From the NCBI GenBank assembly GCA_937995755.1, contig CALKJD010000104.1, positions 1 through 42,397 on the forward strand: a stretch of 42,397 nucleotides of DNA. The letters are read 5' to 3'. This DNA is from an uncultured Saprospiraceae bacterium. GTDB lineage: Bacteria > Bacteroidota > Bacteroidia > Chitinophagales > Saprospiraceae. Position 1 is the first letter of the stretch; every line of letters begins with the position of its first letter. Shown here in pieces: positions 34,915 to 42,397 of this stretch. Both the position numbers and the translations under genes were made by a program. Under the pieces are notes generated by a model. That model saw nothing but the letters and a program-made list of their open reading frames with translations, did not search any database and was not told the DNA's origin.

Positions 34915-36645
34915 ATGGAAGAGACAGGAATACAGTTCGGCTTTACGGACGTCATGCAAATACTAGGAGCTTTAGCTTTCTTTGTATATGGTATGAAAAT
35001 GATGAGTGATGGTATCCAGCGAGCGGCAGGATCACAACTCAGAAATATCCTTCGAAATATGACGAAAAACAGATTCCTCGGTGTAGGAACTGGATTTTTG
35101 ACAACGGCACTAGTACAATCATCATCGGCGACTACAGTAATGACTGTATCATTCGTAAATGCAGGATTACTTACTTTGGTAGAATCAGCAGGTATCATGA
35201 TGGGTGCTAATATTGGTACTACCGTAACAGGATGGATCGTGTCATTACTCGGATTCAAATTGAAACTTAGTACATTATCTATTCCTCTATTCGCAATAGG
35301 CGTACCGATGCTCTTTTCTAATAAAGGCAAACTCAAGTACTGGGGTGAATTCTTAATTGGATTCTCTATCCTATTTTTAGGTTTGACATACTTAAAAGAA
35401 GCAGTACCTGATTTAAAAGGAAATACTGATGCATTAGCATGGATACAAGGTGTTGCTGATTACGGATTCTTTTCGAGAGTACTTTTCGTACTTATCGGAG
35501 CATTGGTAACTGTAGTTGTGCAGTCTTCTAGTGCAGCCATGGCCATCACACTTACCCTTGTATATACAGGATGGTTACCTCTAGAGGTAGCAGCAGCAAT
35601 GGTCCTTGGTGAAAATATTGGTACAACCATTACAGCTGAAATTGCTTCCGTCGTTGGTAATACTAATGCCAAAAGATCAGCAAGAATACACTCACTCTTT
35701 AACATCATAGGTGTAGTTTGGATGATCATACTGCTTCCTTTCGTTCTTAATCTATTAAGTGGGTTTGTTGAAAGTTTCTCTCACATATTTGAAGGAGCTG
35801 TAAAAGCAAAGGCCGCTGAAAACCAAGAGCAAATACTTAACACTTATAGATTGGCTGCATTCCATACTACGTTCAACATTATGAATGTATTACTGATGCT
35901 TCCATTTGTGAATTGGTTAGTAAAAATGGCAATCAAAACAGTACCAGACAAAGAGGGCGAAAATGACGAACATAAACTCAAGTTCATCTCTGCAGGTATA
36001 CGTACACCTGAACTGGCTACGGTAGAACTACAGAAAGAAACTGCACACTTCGGTGAAGTCGCTAGTAAAATGTCAGGATATGCTTCATCTCTCCTTAACT
36101 CGACTGATGCTAAAGCACAGAAAAAACTCTACAAGAAATTACGCAAGTATGAAGAGATCACTGATAAAATGGAGATCGAGATCACTGAGTATATTACCAA
36201 GTTATCTAATCAAGAGATCACACCTCGTACAAGTCTCAAGCTCAGAAGCATACTAAACATATGTAATGATCTTGAAAGAATTGGTGACATTTACTACCAA
36301 ATCTCTAAGACGCTAGAAACTAAGAATGATAACAAGCAATACTTTACTCCAGAGCAACGAAACAATCTCAATGAGATGTCTAGTCTGGTAGATAAAGCAT
36401 TCACTATCATGAATAATAATTTATCTTCAGATCACTATGATCAAGTAAATAAAGAGAAGGCGGTAGATATTGAAAGAGATATCAACCAATTCCGTAACAG
36501 CTTACGTAAATCAAACCTGACTAACTTAGGTTCTGATGGTTACGATGTACAATCAGCTATGATATACAATAATATTTTCTCTTCTCTGGAAAAAGTGGGA
36601 GATCATATCATCAATGTAACAGAAGCTGTAGTAGGAGAAGTATAG
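34915..36645 (+). CDS. Na/Pi cotransporter family protein with PhoU-like tail
   Basis: This 576-residue inner-membrane sodium-coupled phosphate transporter (NptA/PF02690 family) has two inverted membrane halves carrying the QSSSA signature, at residues 68-72 and 203-207. Each is followed by a GANIGTT/GENIGTT motif (97-103, 232-238). A cytoplasmic helical domain from about 360 to the end (TDKMEIEITEYITKLS, ILNICNDLERIGD, SSLEKVGDHIINV) looks like PhoU and probably gates transport. The gene is preceded by the porin and closed by a terminator at 36677-36710. No pstSCAB genes are near, so this is likely the low-affinity sodium-driven system. Confidence 0.93.
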   Translation: MEETGIQFGFTDVMQILGALAFFVYGMKMMSDGIQRAAGSQLRNILRNMTKNRFLGVGTGFLTTALVQSSSATTVMTVSFVNAGLLTLVESAGIMMGANIGTTVTGWIVSLLGFKLKLSTLSIPLFAIGVPMLFSNKGKLKYWGEFLIGFSILFLGLTYLKEAVPDLKGNTDALAWIQGVADYGFFSRVLFVLIGALVTVVVQSSSAAMAITLTLVYTGWLPLEVAAAMVLGENIGTTITAEIASVVGNTNAKRSARIHSLFNIIGVVWMIILLPFVLNLLSGFVESFSHIFEGAVKAKAAENQEQILNTYRLAAFHTTFNIMNVLLMLPFVNWLVKMAIKTVPDKEGENDEHKLKFISAGIRTPELATVELQKETAHFGEVASKMSGYASSLLNSTDAKAQKKLYKKLRKYEEITDKMEIEITEYITKLSNQEITPRTSLKLRSILNICNDLERIGDIYYQISKTLETKNDNKQYFTPEQRNNLNEMSSLVDKAFTIMNNNLSSDHYDQVNKEKAVDIERDINQFRNSLRKSNLTNLGSDGYDVQSAMIYNNIFSSLEKVGDHIINVTEAVVGEV

Positions 36646-36676
36646 ATACTACCCCACTACAACAAATTATATCAGA

Positions 36677-36710
36677 TGCCATCAAGATTCAATTCTTGGT
36701 GGCATTTTTT
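36677..36710 (+). terminator. Intrinsic terminator after Na/Pi cotransporter
   Basis: TGCCATCAAGA (36677-36687) pairs with TCTTGGTGGCA (36694-36704) with one G-U pair, followed by six T. Confidence 0.9.
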
Positions 36711-36812
36711 ATGTTGACCCAGTACCACTTCTAGAACTATAATAACAATATTGAGTATATTGGAATAGCTTATCAATTAAAGGGATACGATTTATTCTTA
36801 CAAAAGACGCTC

Positions 36813-37064
36813 ATGCTCAACATTTGGTCATTAGGCCATTTAATACAATGGTTATTATTTGGAAGGTTCGTAATGAAAAGCTGGATCATATTTTTGATTC
36901 TATCGATCGGTTGGGAGTTACTGGAATTCATACTACCCTATGAATTTGCAATAGAAACGACTATTAACAAATTCACAGATCTAGTGGTTAATACCATTGG
37001 ATTTTATATTGGTCTAAAGTTGAGAAAAGACGATAAAAAACCAAGCACAGATCAAACCGTGTAA
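36813..37064 (+). CDS. Small membrane protein (83 aa), VanZ-like in outline
   Basis: The product has 83 residues with two or three hydrophobic segments (about 10-20, 21-41, 56-70) and a basic, charged tail. The motifs GWELLEFILP and VVNTIGFYIGLKLRK resemble the end of VanZ-like proteins and related small Bacteroidota membrane proteins, but I cannot assign a family with certainty. It lies alone between the terminator of the phosphate genes and the sigma factor gene, 115 bases upstream of the latter. Confidence 0.6.
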   Translation: MLNIWSLGHLIQWLLFGRFVMKSWIIFLILSIGWELLEFILPYEFAIETTINKFTDLVVNTIGFYIGLKLRKDDKKPSTDQTV

Positions 37065-37168
37065 AAACTACGTTGATATACCTTGCAAGGGTTCGAATCT
37101 CATATTTGTCGCATACTACATTTAGTGATTTCCGATAAAAGTCGACTAGTGAATATTGATATAAAGAT

Positions 37169-37176
37169 TATATTTG
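37169..37176 (+). promoter_or_regulatory. -7-like box immediately before the sigma gene (possible leaderless mRNA)
   Basis: TATATTTG matches TAnnTTTG and ends three bases before the ATG at 37180, so transcription from it would start at or within the first codon. No -33 TTTG is visible. It may be fortuitous. Confidence 0.3.
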
Positions 37177-37179
37177 ATC

Positions 37180-37764
37180 ATGGATACTACAGAAATCGTA
37201 AGGTTACTCAAGCTCAGAGATGAGAAAGCGTTAGTTTATCTGTATGATAATTACGCAGCTGCTTTAAATGGTGTCATCCTTAGAATTCTTAACTCAGAAA
37301 AGCTTGCAGAAGAGGTATTACAGCAAACCTTCCTGAAAATATGGGATAAGATTGATATGTATGATGAAAATAAAGCGCAGCTATTTACTTGGATGAACCG
37401 TATCGCCAGAAATACAGCCATCGACACTAAAAGATTGAAGAAGTATGAAAACCATAAAAATACTTGTTCTTTAGATCTCAACGTACATAATCAGCAGAAC
37501 AGTCACATGAGCCTAGCCGCCATGGACGTACATCCACTAATATCGCGATTAGATGAAAAGCACAAGTCTGTGTTAGACTGCATCTACTTACATGGTTACA
37601 CTCAGACTGAAACTTCAGAAAAGTTAGGCATACCACTTGGTACTGTAAAGACAAGAGTAAGAAAAGCGATATCAGAGCTTCGCGAAGTATTAAAAAATGA
37701 AAAAACACTCTTCGCAGGTTCATTTATTACCATAATTATATTAATGATTGCGATATGTCTATAG
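37180..37764 (+). CDS. ECF RNA polymerase sigma factor with a C-terminal membrane segment
   Basis: This 194-residue group IV sigma factor has region 2 at about 18-87 (ALVYLYDNYAAALN, AEEVLQQTFLKIWDK, TWMNRIARNTAIDTKR) and region 4 at about 118-170 (YLHGYTQTETSEKLGIPLGTVKTRVRKAISELR). It would direct RNA polymerase to a stress regulon. After region 4 the protein runs into an 18-residue hydrophobic tail (177-194, LFAGSFITIIILMIAICL), long enough for one membrane helix, which ECF factors normally lack. The start is ATG at 37180 rather than the in-frame TTG six bases earlier. The end overlaps the anti-sigma gene by 10 bases, indicating translational coupling. Confidence 0.9.
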   Translation: MDTTEIVRLLKLRDEKALVYLYDNYAAALNGVILRILNSEKLAEEVLQQTFLKIWDKIDMYDENKAQLFTWMNRIARNTAIDTKRLKKYENHKNTCSLDLNVHNQQNSHMSLAAMDVHPLISRLDEKHKSVLDCIYLHGYTQTETSEKLGIPLGTVKTRVRKAISELREVLKNEKTLFAGSFITIIILMIAICL

Positions 37765-38363
37765 ATCAAATTATACATTCAGGCCTTTTGGAATTATATG
37801 TAATCGGCGACCTCTCAGAATCAGAAGCACTCCTAGTGGAAGACGCTATGGCGCAAGATGATGCAATCAAGCAAGAGATAGCAGAAATTGAAAAAGCCAT
37901 GGAAGCGCTTGCTTTTATTAATGCTGTACCTGTATCGTCGACGGGTAAACCGATGTTGTTATCAGCAGTCAATTTTATAGATAGAATACAAAAAGGAGAA
38001 GCACCTGTATCCGCTCCATCATTACATCCCAATTCTAAAATATCCGACTTTTCTCAATGGCTAGAAAGAGAGGATATGCAAGAGCCCAACGAGTACGAAT
38101 CTATGCATGGTCGTATCATCAATAGTGACGAAGAAAAGACAACTCTAATCGTCTGGCTGAAAGATAAAAGTCCAGATGAAATACATACTGATGAATACGA
38201 AAAATTCTTAGTCGTGGAAGGTACGTGTGACATCAAAATTGACAATACTATCCATTCTCTAAAGGCTGGCGATTACCTTGCTATACCTTTGTTTGTTAAT
38301 CATAGTATTGAAGTCACTTCTGATATTCCATGCAAAGTTATCTTAGAAAGAGCAGCAGCGTAA
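37755..38363 (+). CDS. Cupin-type anti-sigma factor (ChrR-like)
   Basis: This 202-residue protein would bind and inhibit the sigma factor encoded just upstream. The N-terminal anti-sigma region (about 1-55, IIHSGLLELYVIGDLSESEA and a charged helix EIAEIEKAMEAL) is followed by a linker and a cupin barrel (about 125-198). Cupin motif 1 gives HTDEYEKFLVVEG (H144, E147 and E149 as candidate metal ligands) and motif 2 gives GDYLAIPLFVNH (H183). ChrR-type cupins sense oxidative or singlet-oxygen signals through a metal. Unlike most Bacteroidota anti-sigmas it has no hydrophobic segment. The frame overlaps the sigma gene by 10 bases. Confidence 0.88.
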   Translation: MSIDQIIHSGLLELYVIGDLSESEALLVEDAMAQDDAIKQEIAEIEKAMEALAFINAVPVSSTGKPMLLSAVNFIDRIQKGEAPVSAPSLHPNSKISDFSQWLEREDMQEPNEYESMHGRIINSDEEKTTLIVWLKDKSPDEIHTDEYEKFLVVEGTCDIKIDNTIHSLKAGDYLAIPLFVNHSIEVTSDIPCKVILERAAA

Positions 38364-38426
38364 CCACTAATTATAAAACATAAAATCAAGTTTCCGTTCA
38401 GAGTATCAATGGCTATAATTGGAAAA

Positions 38427-40013
38427 TTACCACATAAGTACTTGATAGGAATACTTTACATTTTTTTTCTGATTAGGCTCTACATCAAAATTCCATTCCA
38501 CAAGATTACTCTGATTACGATCATATAATGATCTGCCTGATTTCACAATTTTCCAATTATTAGAATCTCCTTCAATCTTCATCCCCTTTACCATTCTGGT
38601 GACCATGATTTTGACTTTTTCATTTTTCAAATTGTTGATTTCAATTTCAGATGAGACATTAACAATATATCCGTTACCATCTGGATTTCTCACTCTCGAA
38701 ACTTCAACATCTGACTGTTCTACCGTAATATTGGGCGACACACTCATCTTAACAATGCAAGGCTTATCTACAGGAGTAAAGTTTAATTGCCCTTGACTTA
38801 AAGGCATCACCTCATTCTCTTTCAGCATATTTTTCTTAAAAATTACAGTGCCTGTAGTCAGTGGCTCTCCTGTTACATTATCAAATTTAAGAGCATGCCA
38901 CACTTCTGTATTATCCGACTTTTTCTTGCTATTACTTAAAGATACTTTATCATTATTTGAATCCAAATCGACTACATACACATCTTTATACTCACTCTCC
39001 ATATCCAATATATCCACATTCAATCTTTCGGATTTATCCAAACTAATATTCTTCAATCTATAAAGAAATATATCATCTGTACTCTGGCCATCAAGTGAAG
39101 AATTTGCATAACCTGAACCACTTCCGCTGTACGAAGTTGCAGATTGAGACGTGATAGCATTGGCAAATAATCTGTTGGGCGATGCTCCAGGATTATTCAA
39201 ACTATTTACTAGATCTATGACTCTTTGATTCGAAAACAACGGATCTGCAGTTAATGAATAATCAAAGACAGGAATACCCACTGCCAAATTCACATCTGCA
39301 TTATTCAAGTCTACTATATCATTCATGATATTAGCCTTCAATGACAATTTCAATATATTATCATCTTGAATATCAATAAAATAATTGGGCGTCCAAGTGA
39401 TCCCCTTTTGTAGATAAGAAATATTTAATTCCTGATTGTCAGCATTGCTCGATAATCGCAACTTTAATTTTTTCCGAGTTGTCTTCTTTTGCAAAATAGG
39501 AGAATCCCTAAATTTAAAATTAGCTATCTCATCCATTTTCACGAAACTCCATAAAGCACCATCCTGAAGCACCAGTGATTTAGAACCATTATCCACTGAA
39601 AACAATTTACCTTTGATCACTTCCTTTGTTCCACTCCGTGTAATACTCATCTCCTTACCCTTATTTCTATCGAATATACTTTGTATTGTTTTGATGTCTT
39701 CATCTGCTTCTACATTAATAGATCTAGAAGACAAAATTTCATTTCCTGGACATAGTATCTGCACACTTCCTAATATAATGTGATTGTTATTATAGGAGTC
39801 AGATTGTCCGTAACGATTTACATTCGGAGAACCTCCTCCTTGATAAGGAACATCGAGCAGTATTTCATTATTTTCAACTTTACACATACCCTCTCGCTCG
39901 ATGAAGGCAGTAGCATCTTTAAATACCGTAACCCTGTTGGTTCTAATTTCGCATTGACTAGACCCCATATTATGGACAAACATCAACACCGTTATTATCA
40001 AAATCGCTTTCAT
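38427..40013 (-). CDS. DUF4139 domain-containing protein (mucoidy inhibitor A-like)
   Basis: This exported protein has 528 residues with a signal peptide (about 1-19). The N-terminal part has the DUF4140-like start VTVFKDATAFIEREGMCKV (about 28-46). The DUF4139 region follows with the characteristic ISYLQKGITWTPNYFIDI (about 208-225). The C-terminal beta-rich half ends in WNFDVEPNQKKNVKYSYQV. A low-complexity serine/glycine stretch (about 288-307) separates the two halves. The name mucoidy inhibitor A comes from distant homologues; no biochemical role is known here. The gene is a single unit, convergent with the anti-sigma gene. Confidence 0.82.
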   Translation of the reverse strand: MKAILIITVLMFVHNMGSSQCEIRTNRVTVFKDATAFIEREGMCKVENNEILLDVPYQGGGSPNVNRYGQSDSYNNNHIILGSVQILCPGNEILSSRSINVEADEDIKTIQSIFDRNKGKEMSITRSGTKEVIKGKLFSVDNGSKSLVLQDGALWSFVKMDEIANFKFRDSPILQKKTTRKKLKLRLSSNADNQELNISYLQKGITWTPNYFIDIQDDNILKLSLKANIMNDIVDLNNADVNLAVGIPVFDYSLTADPLFSNQRVIDLVNSLNNPGASPNRLFANAITSQSATSYSGSGSGYANSSLDGQSTDDIFLYRLKNISLDKSERLNVDILDMESEYKDVYVVDLDSNNDKVSLSNSKKKSDNTEVWHALKFDNVTGEPLTTGTVIFKKNMLKENEVMPLSQGQLNFTPVDKPCIVKMSVSPNITVEQSDVEVSRVRNPDGNGYIVNVSSEIEINNLKNEKVKIMVTRMVKGMKIEGDSNNWKIVKSGRSLYDRNQSNLVEWNFDVEPNQKKNVKYSYQVLMW

Positions 40014-40323
40014 ATTATTATCATTTTCTAGTTATCAAATTAGTTATGCCTTTCTTCTGACTCATACAATTTACGATTTTAAACAGATGGCATAGACTAT
40101 TTACGTCCACTTATTCATATTCAGTAATTAATAAAGACAATATTACTAATCCACTTTCCCTCGCTACTTAACCGCCACGAATATCAGAGAAGAGTAAAAT
40201 AATAGTCCAATCCTTAAATTACTTAACCTCCAAGCATTACGCCTTTTACGGCAAGAGAGTCAAATTATCCTCTCATAAACTATAATTAATGCTTTAATTC
40301 AAACTATCTGCAGCAATAACCGT
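40014..40323. other. Intergenic region between divergent genes
   Basis: No coding frame, RNA gene or strong repeat is seen. It must carry the promoter of the leftward DUF4139 gene, which I could not locate. The rightward promoter box is at 40324-40331. Confidence 0.4.
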
Positions 40324-40331
40324 TAAATTTG
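40324..40331 (+). promoter_or_regulatory. -7 promoter box of the ArsM-type gene
   Basis: TAAATTTG matches TAnnTTTG and lies 18 bases before the ATG at 40350, giving a leader of only about 12 bases. No TTTG at the -33 position is visible. Confidence 0.5.
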
Positions 40332-40349
40332 CCTACATAATAACACACT

Positions 40350-41393
40350 ATGAGCACCAAACACGAAGAGGTAAAAGATTACTACGGTAAAGAACTACAA
40401 TCATCTGATGATCTGAAGACCAATGCATGTTGTACGCTAGAGGCACCGCCAAAATATATTCAGGCTGCGCTAAAGAAAGTACATGACGAAGTACAGATGA
40501 AGTATTATGGATGTGGCTTGTGTATTCCATCTCAGCTAGAAGGTTTACGAGTACTCGATTTGGGTTCTGGTAGTGGTAGAGACTGTTATATAGCGGCACA
40601 GTTTGTAGGGCAAGAAGGAGAAGTAGTCGGTGTAGATATGACTGATGAGCAACTAGCTGTGGCCAATCAATATATAGATCACCATGCAGAAGTATTTGGT
40701 TATACATATGCCAACACTAAATTTGTAAAAGGTAACATTGAGCAACTTGACGAATTAGATCTTGAGCCAGGTAGTTTTGATCTCATTATATCTAATTGTG
40801 TAATCAACCTAGCAACCGACAAGGATAAAGTCCTCAAGGATGTATATAATTTACTGAAGCCTGGAGGTGAAATGTACTTTAGCGATGTATACAGCGACCG
40901 TCGTATTAGTCCTGAGCTACAAGCAGATCCTGTACTTTGGGGAGAATGTCTAAGTGGTGCGCTTTATTGGAATGATTTCCTCAAGACGGCTCGTAAAGCT
41001 GGATTTACAGATCCACGTTCAGTAAAGAATAATCCGATTACTATCGAGAATGAAGCATTACAAGAGAAATGTGGAGACATTCAATTTTTCTCAGTAACGT
41101 ATCGCTTGTTTAAAATCGATGGCCTAGAAGAAGATTGCGAAGACTACGGACAGGCAGTTGCTTATAAGGGCAGTATAGAAAACCATCTCAATGCTTTTGA
41201 TCTAGATGACCATCATAACTTTCCTAAGGGCAAAGTCATGACGGTATGTGGTAATACATATAAGATGCTACACGATACTAGATTTGCTGATCACTTTGAG
41301 TTTTATGGTACTTGGGATACACATTATGGTATCTTCGAAGGCTGTGGGGGCGCAATGCCTTTTGATGAAGATGGCGAAGCTAGTTGTTGCTAG
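40350..41393 (+). CDS. arsM: Arsenite S-adenosylmethionine methyltransferase (ArsM-type)
   Basis: This class I SAM-dependent methyltransferase has 347 residues and would methylate As(III). SAM motif I is VLDLGSGSGRD (68-78), with D96 after strand 2. The arsenic-binding cysteines line up with the known ones: C55 in YYGCG, C150 in SNCVINL and C200 in GECLSGALY, plus C27/C28 at the start. An extra C58 follows C55, and the protein ends in a cysteine pair. The C-terminal domain (about 240-347) is the usual ArsM extension. No arsR, arsB or arsC is adjacent, so the gene is outside an ars operon. A hairpin follows at 41417-41454. Confidence 0.88.
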   Translation: MSTKHEEVKDYYGKELQSSDDLKTNACCTLEAPPKYIQAALKKVHDEVQMKYYGCGLCIPSQLEGLRVLDLGSGSGRDCYIAAQFVGQEGEVVGVDMTDEQLAVANQYIDHHAEVFGYTYANTKFVKGNIEQLDELDLEPGSFDLIISNCVINLATDKDKVLKDVYNLLKPGGEMYFSDVYSDRRISPELQADPVLWGECLSGALYWNDFLKTARKAGFTDPRSVKNNPITIENEALQEKCGDIQFFSVTYRLFKIDGLEEDCEDYGQAVAYKGSIENHLNAFDLDDHHNFPKGKVMTVCGNTYKMLHDTRFADHFEFYGTWDTHYGIFEGCGGAMPFDEDGEASCC

Positions 41394-41416
41394 TATAATT
41401 TATAACAAGAGTGTAA

Positions 41417-41454
41417 AGTAATGGGCTATATCTTTAGAGATATAGCCCATTATT
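41417..41454 (+). terminator. Long perfect hairpin after arsM
   Basis: ATGGGCTATATCT (41421-41433) and AGATATAGCCCAT (41438-41450) pair exactly around a TTAG loop, with four more pairs outside, one of them G-U. The following tract is TTATTATTG rather than a clean T run, so termination efficiency is uncertain. Confidence 0.75.
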
Positions 41455-41487
41455 ATTGCGGGTATTATTCAAAGGATGAACTAATAA

Positions 41488-41523
41488 TTAACAAAGGATA
41501 TATTCGATTATACCCTTTGTTAA
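41488..41523 (-). terminator. Second hairpin, likely terminator for the leftward lipoprotein gene
   Basis: TTAACAAAGG (41488-41497) and CCTTTGTTAA (41514-41523) are exact reverse complements. One mismatch further inside, TATA pairs with TATA. On the minus strand it lies 24 bases past the lipoprotein stop and is followed by TTATTAG. Confidence 0.65.
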
Positions 41524-41547
41524 CAATTTATTTTAGGAAATTGACTT

Positions 41548-42018
41548 CTATTCTTCAGTATAAATTGCTTCGATATCCAACTCAATATTATTGTCAATTA
41601 TTGTATGCGTAAATGATCCTCCAGAATCCGAATAGATTTCTCTTGGAAAAAATGTTACACTTCCAATACGCTCATCATCACTAGCAAGATCGTAATCATA
41701 TAGTGTAATAGTAATACCTACATCCATATTTGTAATTAAGTAGTGATCATTATATGGTAAAAGTTGACCACTCTCAGCCTCATCATAACGTCCTGAATTG
41801 CCCAGAACCGAACCGCCGCTAGAGACAGTAATATAGACATCAGGCTTCTGATCTCCAGATAAAAAATCCCAGTTCGATCCATCAGGAGCGCTTGATGGAA
41901 ATGACTTTAGCGTTATTTTGTTTATGTCTATTTTAACTAGACTTCTTTCATCTACACCATCTTTATCACAGGAAAGTAGAGTAATTGCCACTAATAATGG
42001 CATCATAATTTTTAACAT
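41548..42018 (-). CDS. Small lipoprotein with a C2-like domain
   Basis: This 156-residue protein has a lipoprotein signal whose lipobox is LLSC (C17), then DKDG. The mature part reads like a single beta-sandwich C2 domain: VKIDINKITLKSFP, PDVYITVSSGGSVLG, and the characteristic ITITLYDYDLASDDERIGS (about 104-122), with clustered aspartates that could bind calcium. Eukaryotic-type C2 domains bind calcium and membranes; in bacterial lipoproteins the role is unknown. The stop is shared with no neighbour, and the gene is convergent with arsM. Confidence 0.75.
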   Translation of the reverse strand: MLKIMMPLLVAITLLSCDKDGVDERSLVKIDINKITLKSFPSSAPDGSNWDFLSGDQKPDVYITVSSGGSVLGNSGRYDEAESGQLLPYNDHYLITNMDVGITITLYDYDLASDDERIGSVTFFPREIYSDSGGSFTHTIIDNNIELDIEAIYTEE

Positions 42019-42207
42019 GGTATTATATATTTAATTGGGGTTAAAATATTTGTGCATTCATAAAATATTACGTTGCACACTACAGCATCTACAAATACAA
42101 AAAATTATCCAATCACTACAAACACAGATATAATCCTGCTCTAATGACAAACACATTACTTTTTTAAGACGATTTCCTTCCTTCTCTAATATATCGCCCA
42201 CCCTTAA

Positions 42208-42396
42208 ATGCCAAAACACCTAGGAAATCATATTTCTCCGCTGAAAGACATCCTGTTATCTTTTCTAGATCTAAAATCAAATAATTTAAAAAGCGGACTG
42301 TATCGTATAGATATTTTACTCACCTTAGCCGTCTACAATGATACTTGGCTTACATACCGCAAAATCATCCTCGACAGCGATCCTATATTTTACTAG
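42208..42396 (+). CDS. Short ORF, weakly DUF721-like (uncertain)
   Basis: This is a 62-codon frame from ATG 42208 to TAG at 42394-42396, with a stop codon immediately before the ATG. The order of motifs (LKDILLSFL, then LKSGLYRIDILLTLAVYND, then YRKIILDSDPIFY) faintly resembles the N-terminal half of DUF721/DciA-like proteins, which are usually about 95 residues long; here the conserved tryptophan-glycine segment is missing and the protein stops early. It may be a decayed gene or a chance frame. Confidence 0.25.
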   Translation: MPKHLGNHISPLKDILLSFLDLKSNNLKSGLYRIDILLTLAVYNDTWLTYRKIILDSDPIFY

Positions 42397-42397
42397 A

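Noticed and set aside
34878..35336. 152-residue reverse frame
   Set aside because: It is antisense to the Na/Pi cotransporter and serine/threonine/proline-rich without domain marks; a shadow of the real gene.
37090..37099. GGTTCGAATC, a tRNA T-loop-like motif
   Set aside because: The flanking bases do not form a proper T stem, and no matching acceptor 5' strand or anticodon arm exists upstream. It is not a tRNA, and there is no repeat to support an attachment site.

Overview
The window is AT-rich chromosomal DNA from a member of the Bacteroidota. Evidence for this includes a SusC/SusD pair with a SusE-like lipoprotein, two proteins ending in a type IX secretion (T9SS) sorting domain, several DUF families common in that phylum, a MutS2 with an Smr domain, and promoters of the phylum-specific TTTG-N19-TAnnTTTG form (clearest at 30319-30349). 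The set of families fits Saprospiria or Flavobacteriia, but nothing here fixes the genus. I see no rRNA, complete tRNA, CRISPR array, insertion sequence or prophage. It reads as an ordinary chromosome arm of many short transcription units.

Layout. 1-122: start of a secreted protein on the minus strand. 462-6984: MarR regulator plus a complete tripartite RND efflux pump (adaptor, 1120-residue permease with an extra C-terminal membrane helix, TolC-like channel), behind a MarR-type operator. 7122-7195: a possible small RNA or terminator. 7495-8936: WYL regulator and a SnoaL-like protein. 9051-11246: CotH-type spore coat kinase homologue with a lamin-tail domain and T9SS tail. 11635-13845: outer-membrane protein and small DUF1569/DUF998/membrane proteins. 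13835-21505: LacI regulator and a glycan uptake locus in the unusual order susE-susC-susD, with a LacI operator at 14929-14946 and no enzyme. 21585-23045: TetR regulator with a perfect 18-bp operator and an alpha/beta hydrolase. 23063-26551: a DUF1444-like gene with a homopolymer frameshift at its start, DUF4846 and DUF2911 proteins and an unknown anchored protein. 26649-29873: CDP-alcohol phosphatidyltransferase, convergent with mutS2. 30455-31813: T9SS secreted protein with a structured leader. 32188-33312: chromate-type transporter. 33657-36645: phosphate-type porin plus Na/Pi cotransporter. 36813-38363: small membrane protein, then an ECF sigma factor with a membrane tail overlapping a soluble cupin anti-sigma. 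38427-42018: DUF4139 protein, ArsM-type methyltransferase and a C2-like lipoprotein.

How genes work together. The best supported functional units are the MarR-controlled efflux pump, the LacI-linked alpha-glucan-type binding/uptake locus, the TetR-hydrolase pair, the porin plus Na/Pi phosphate uptake pair, and the sigma/anti-sigma pair. The sigma/anti-sigma pair is the most unusual: the predicted membrane segment is on the sigma factor rather than on the anti-sigma.

Limits. All family calls are by reading motifs, without searches. Promoters, operators and hairpins were found by eye.
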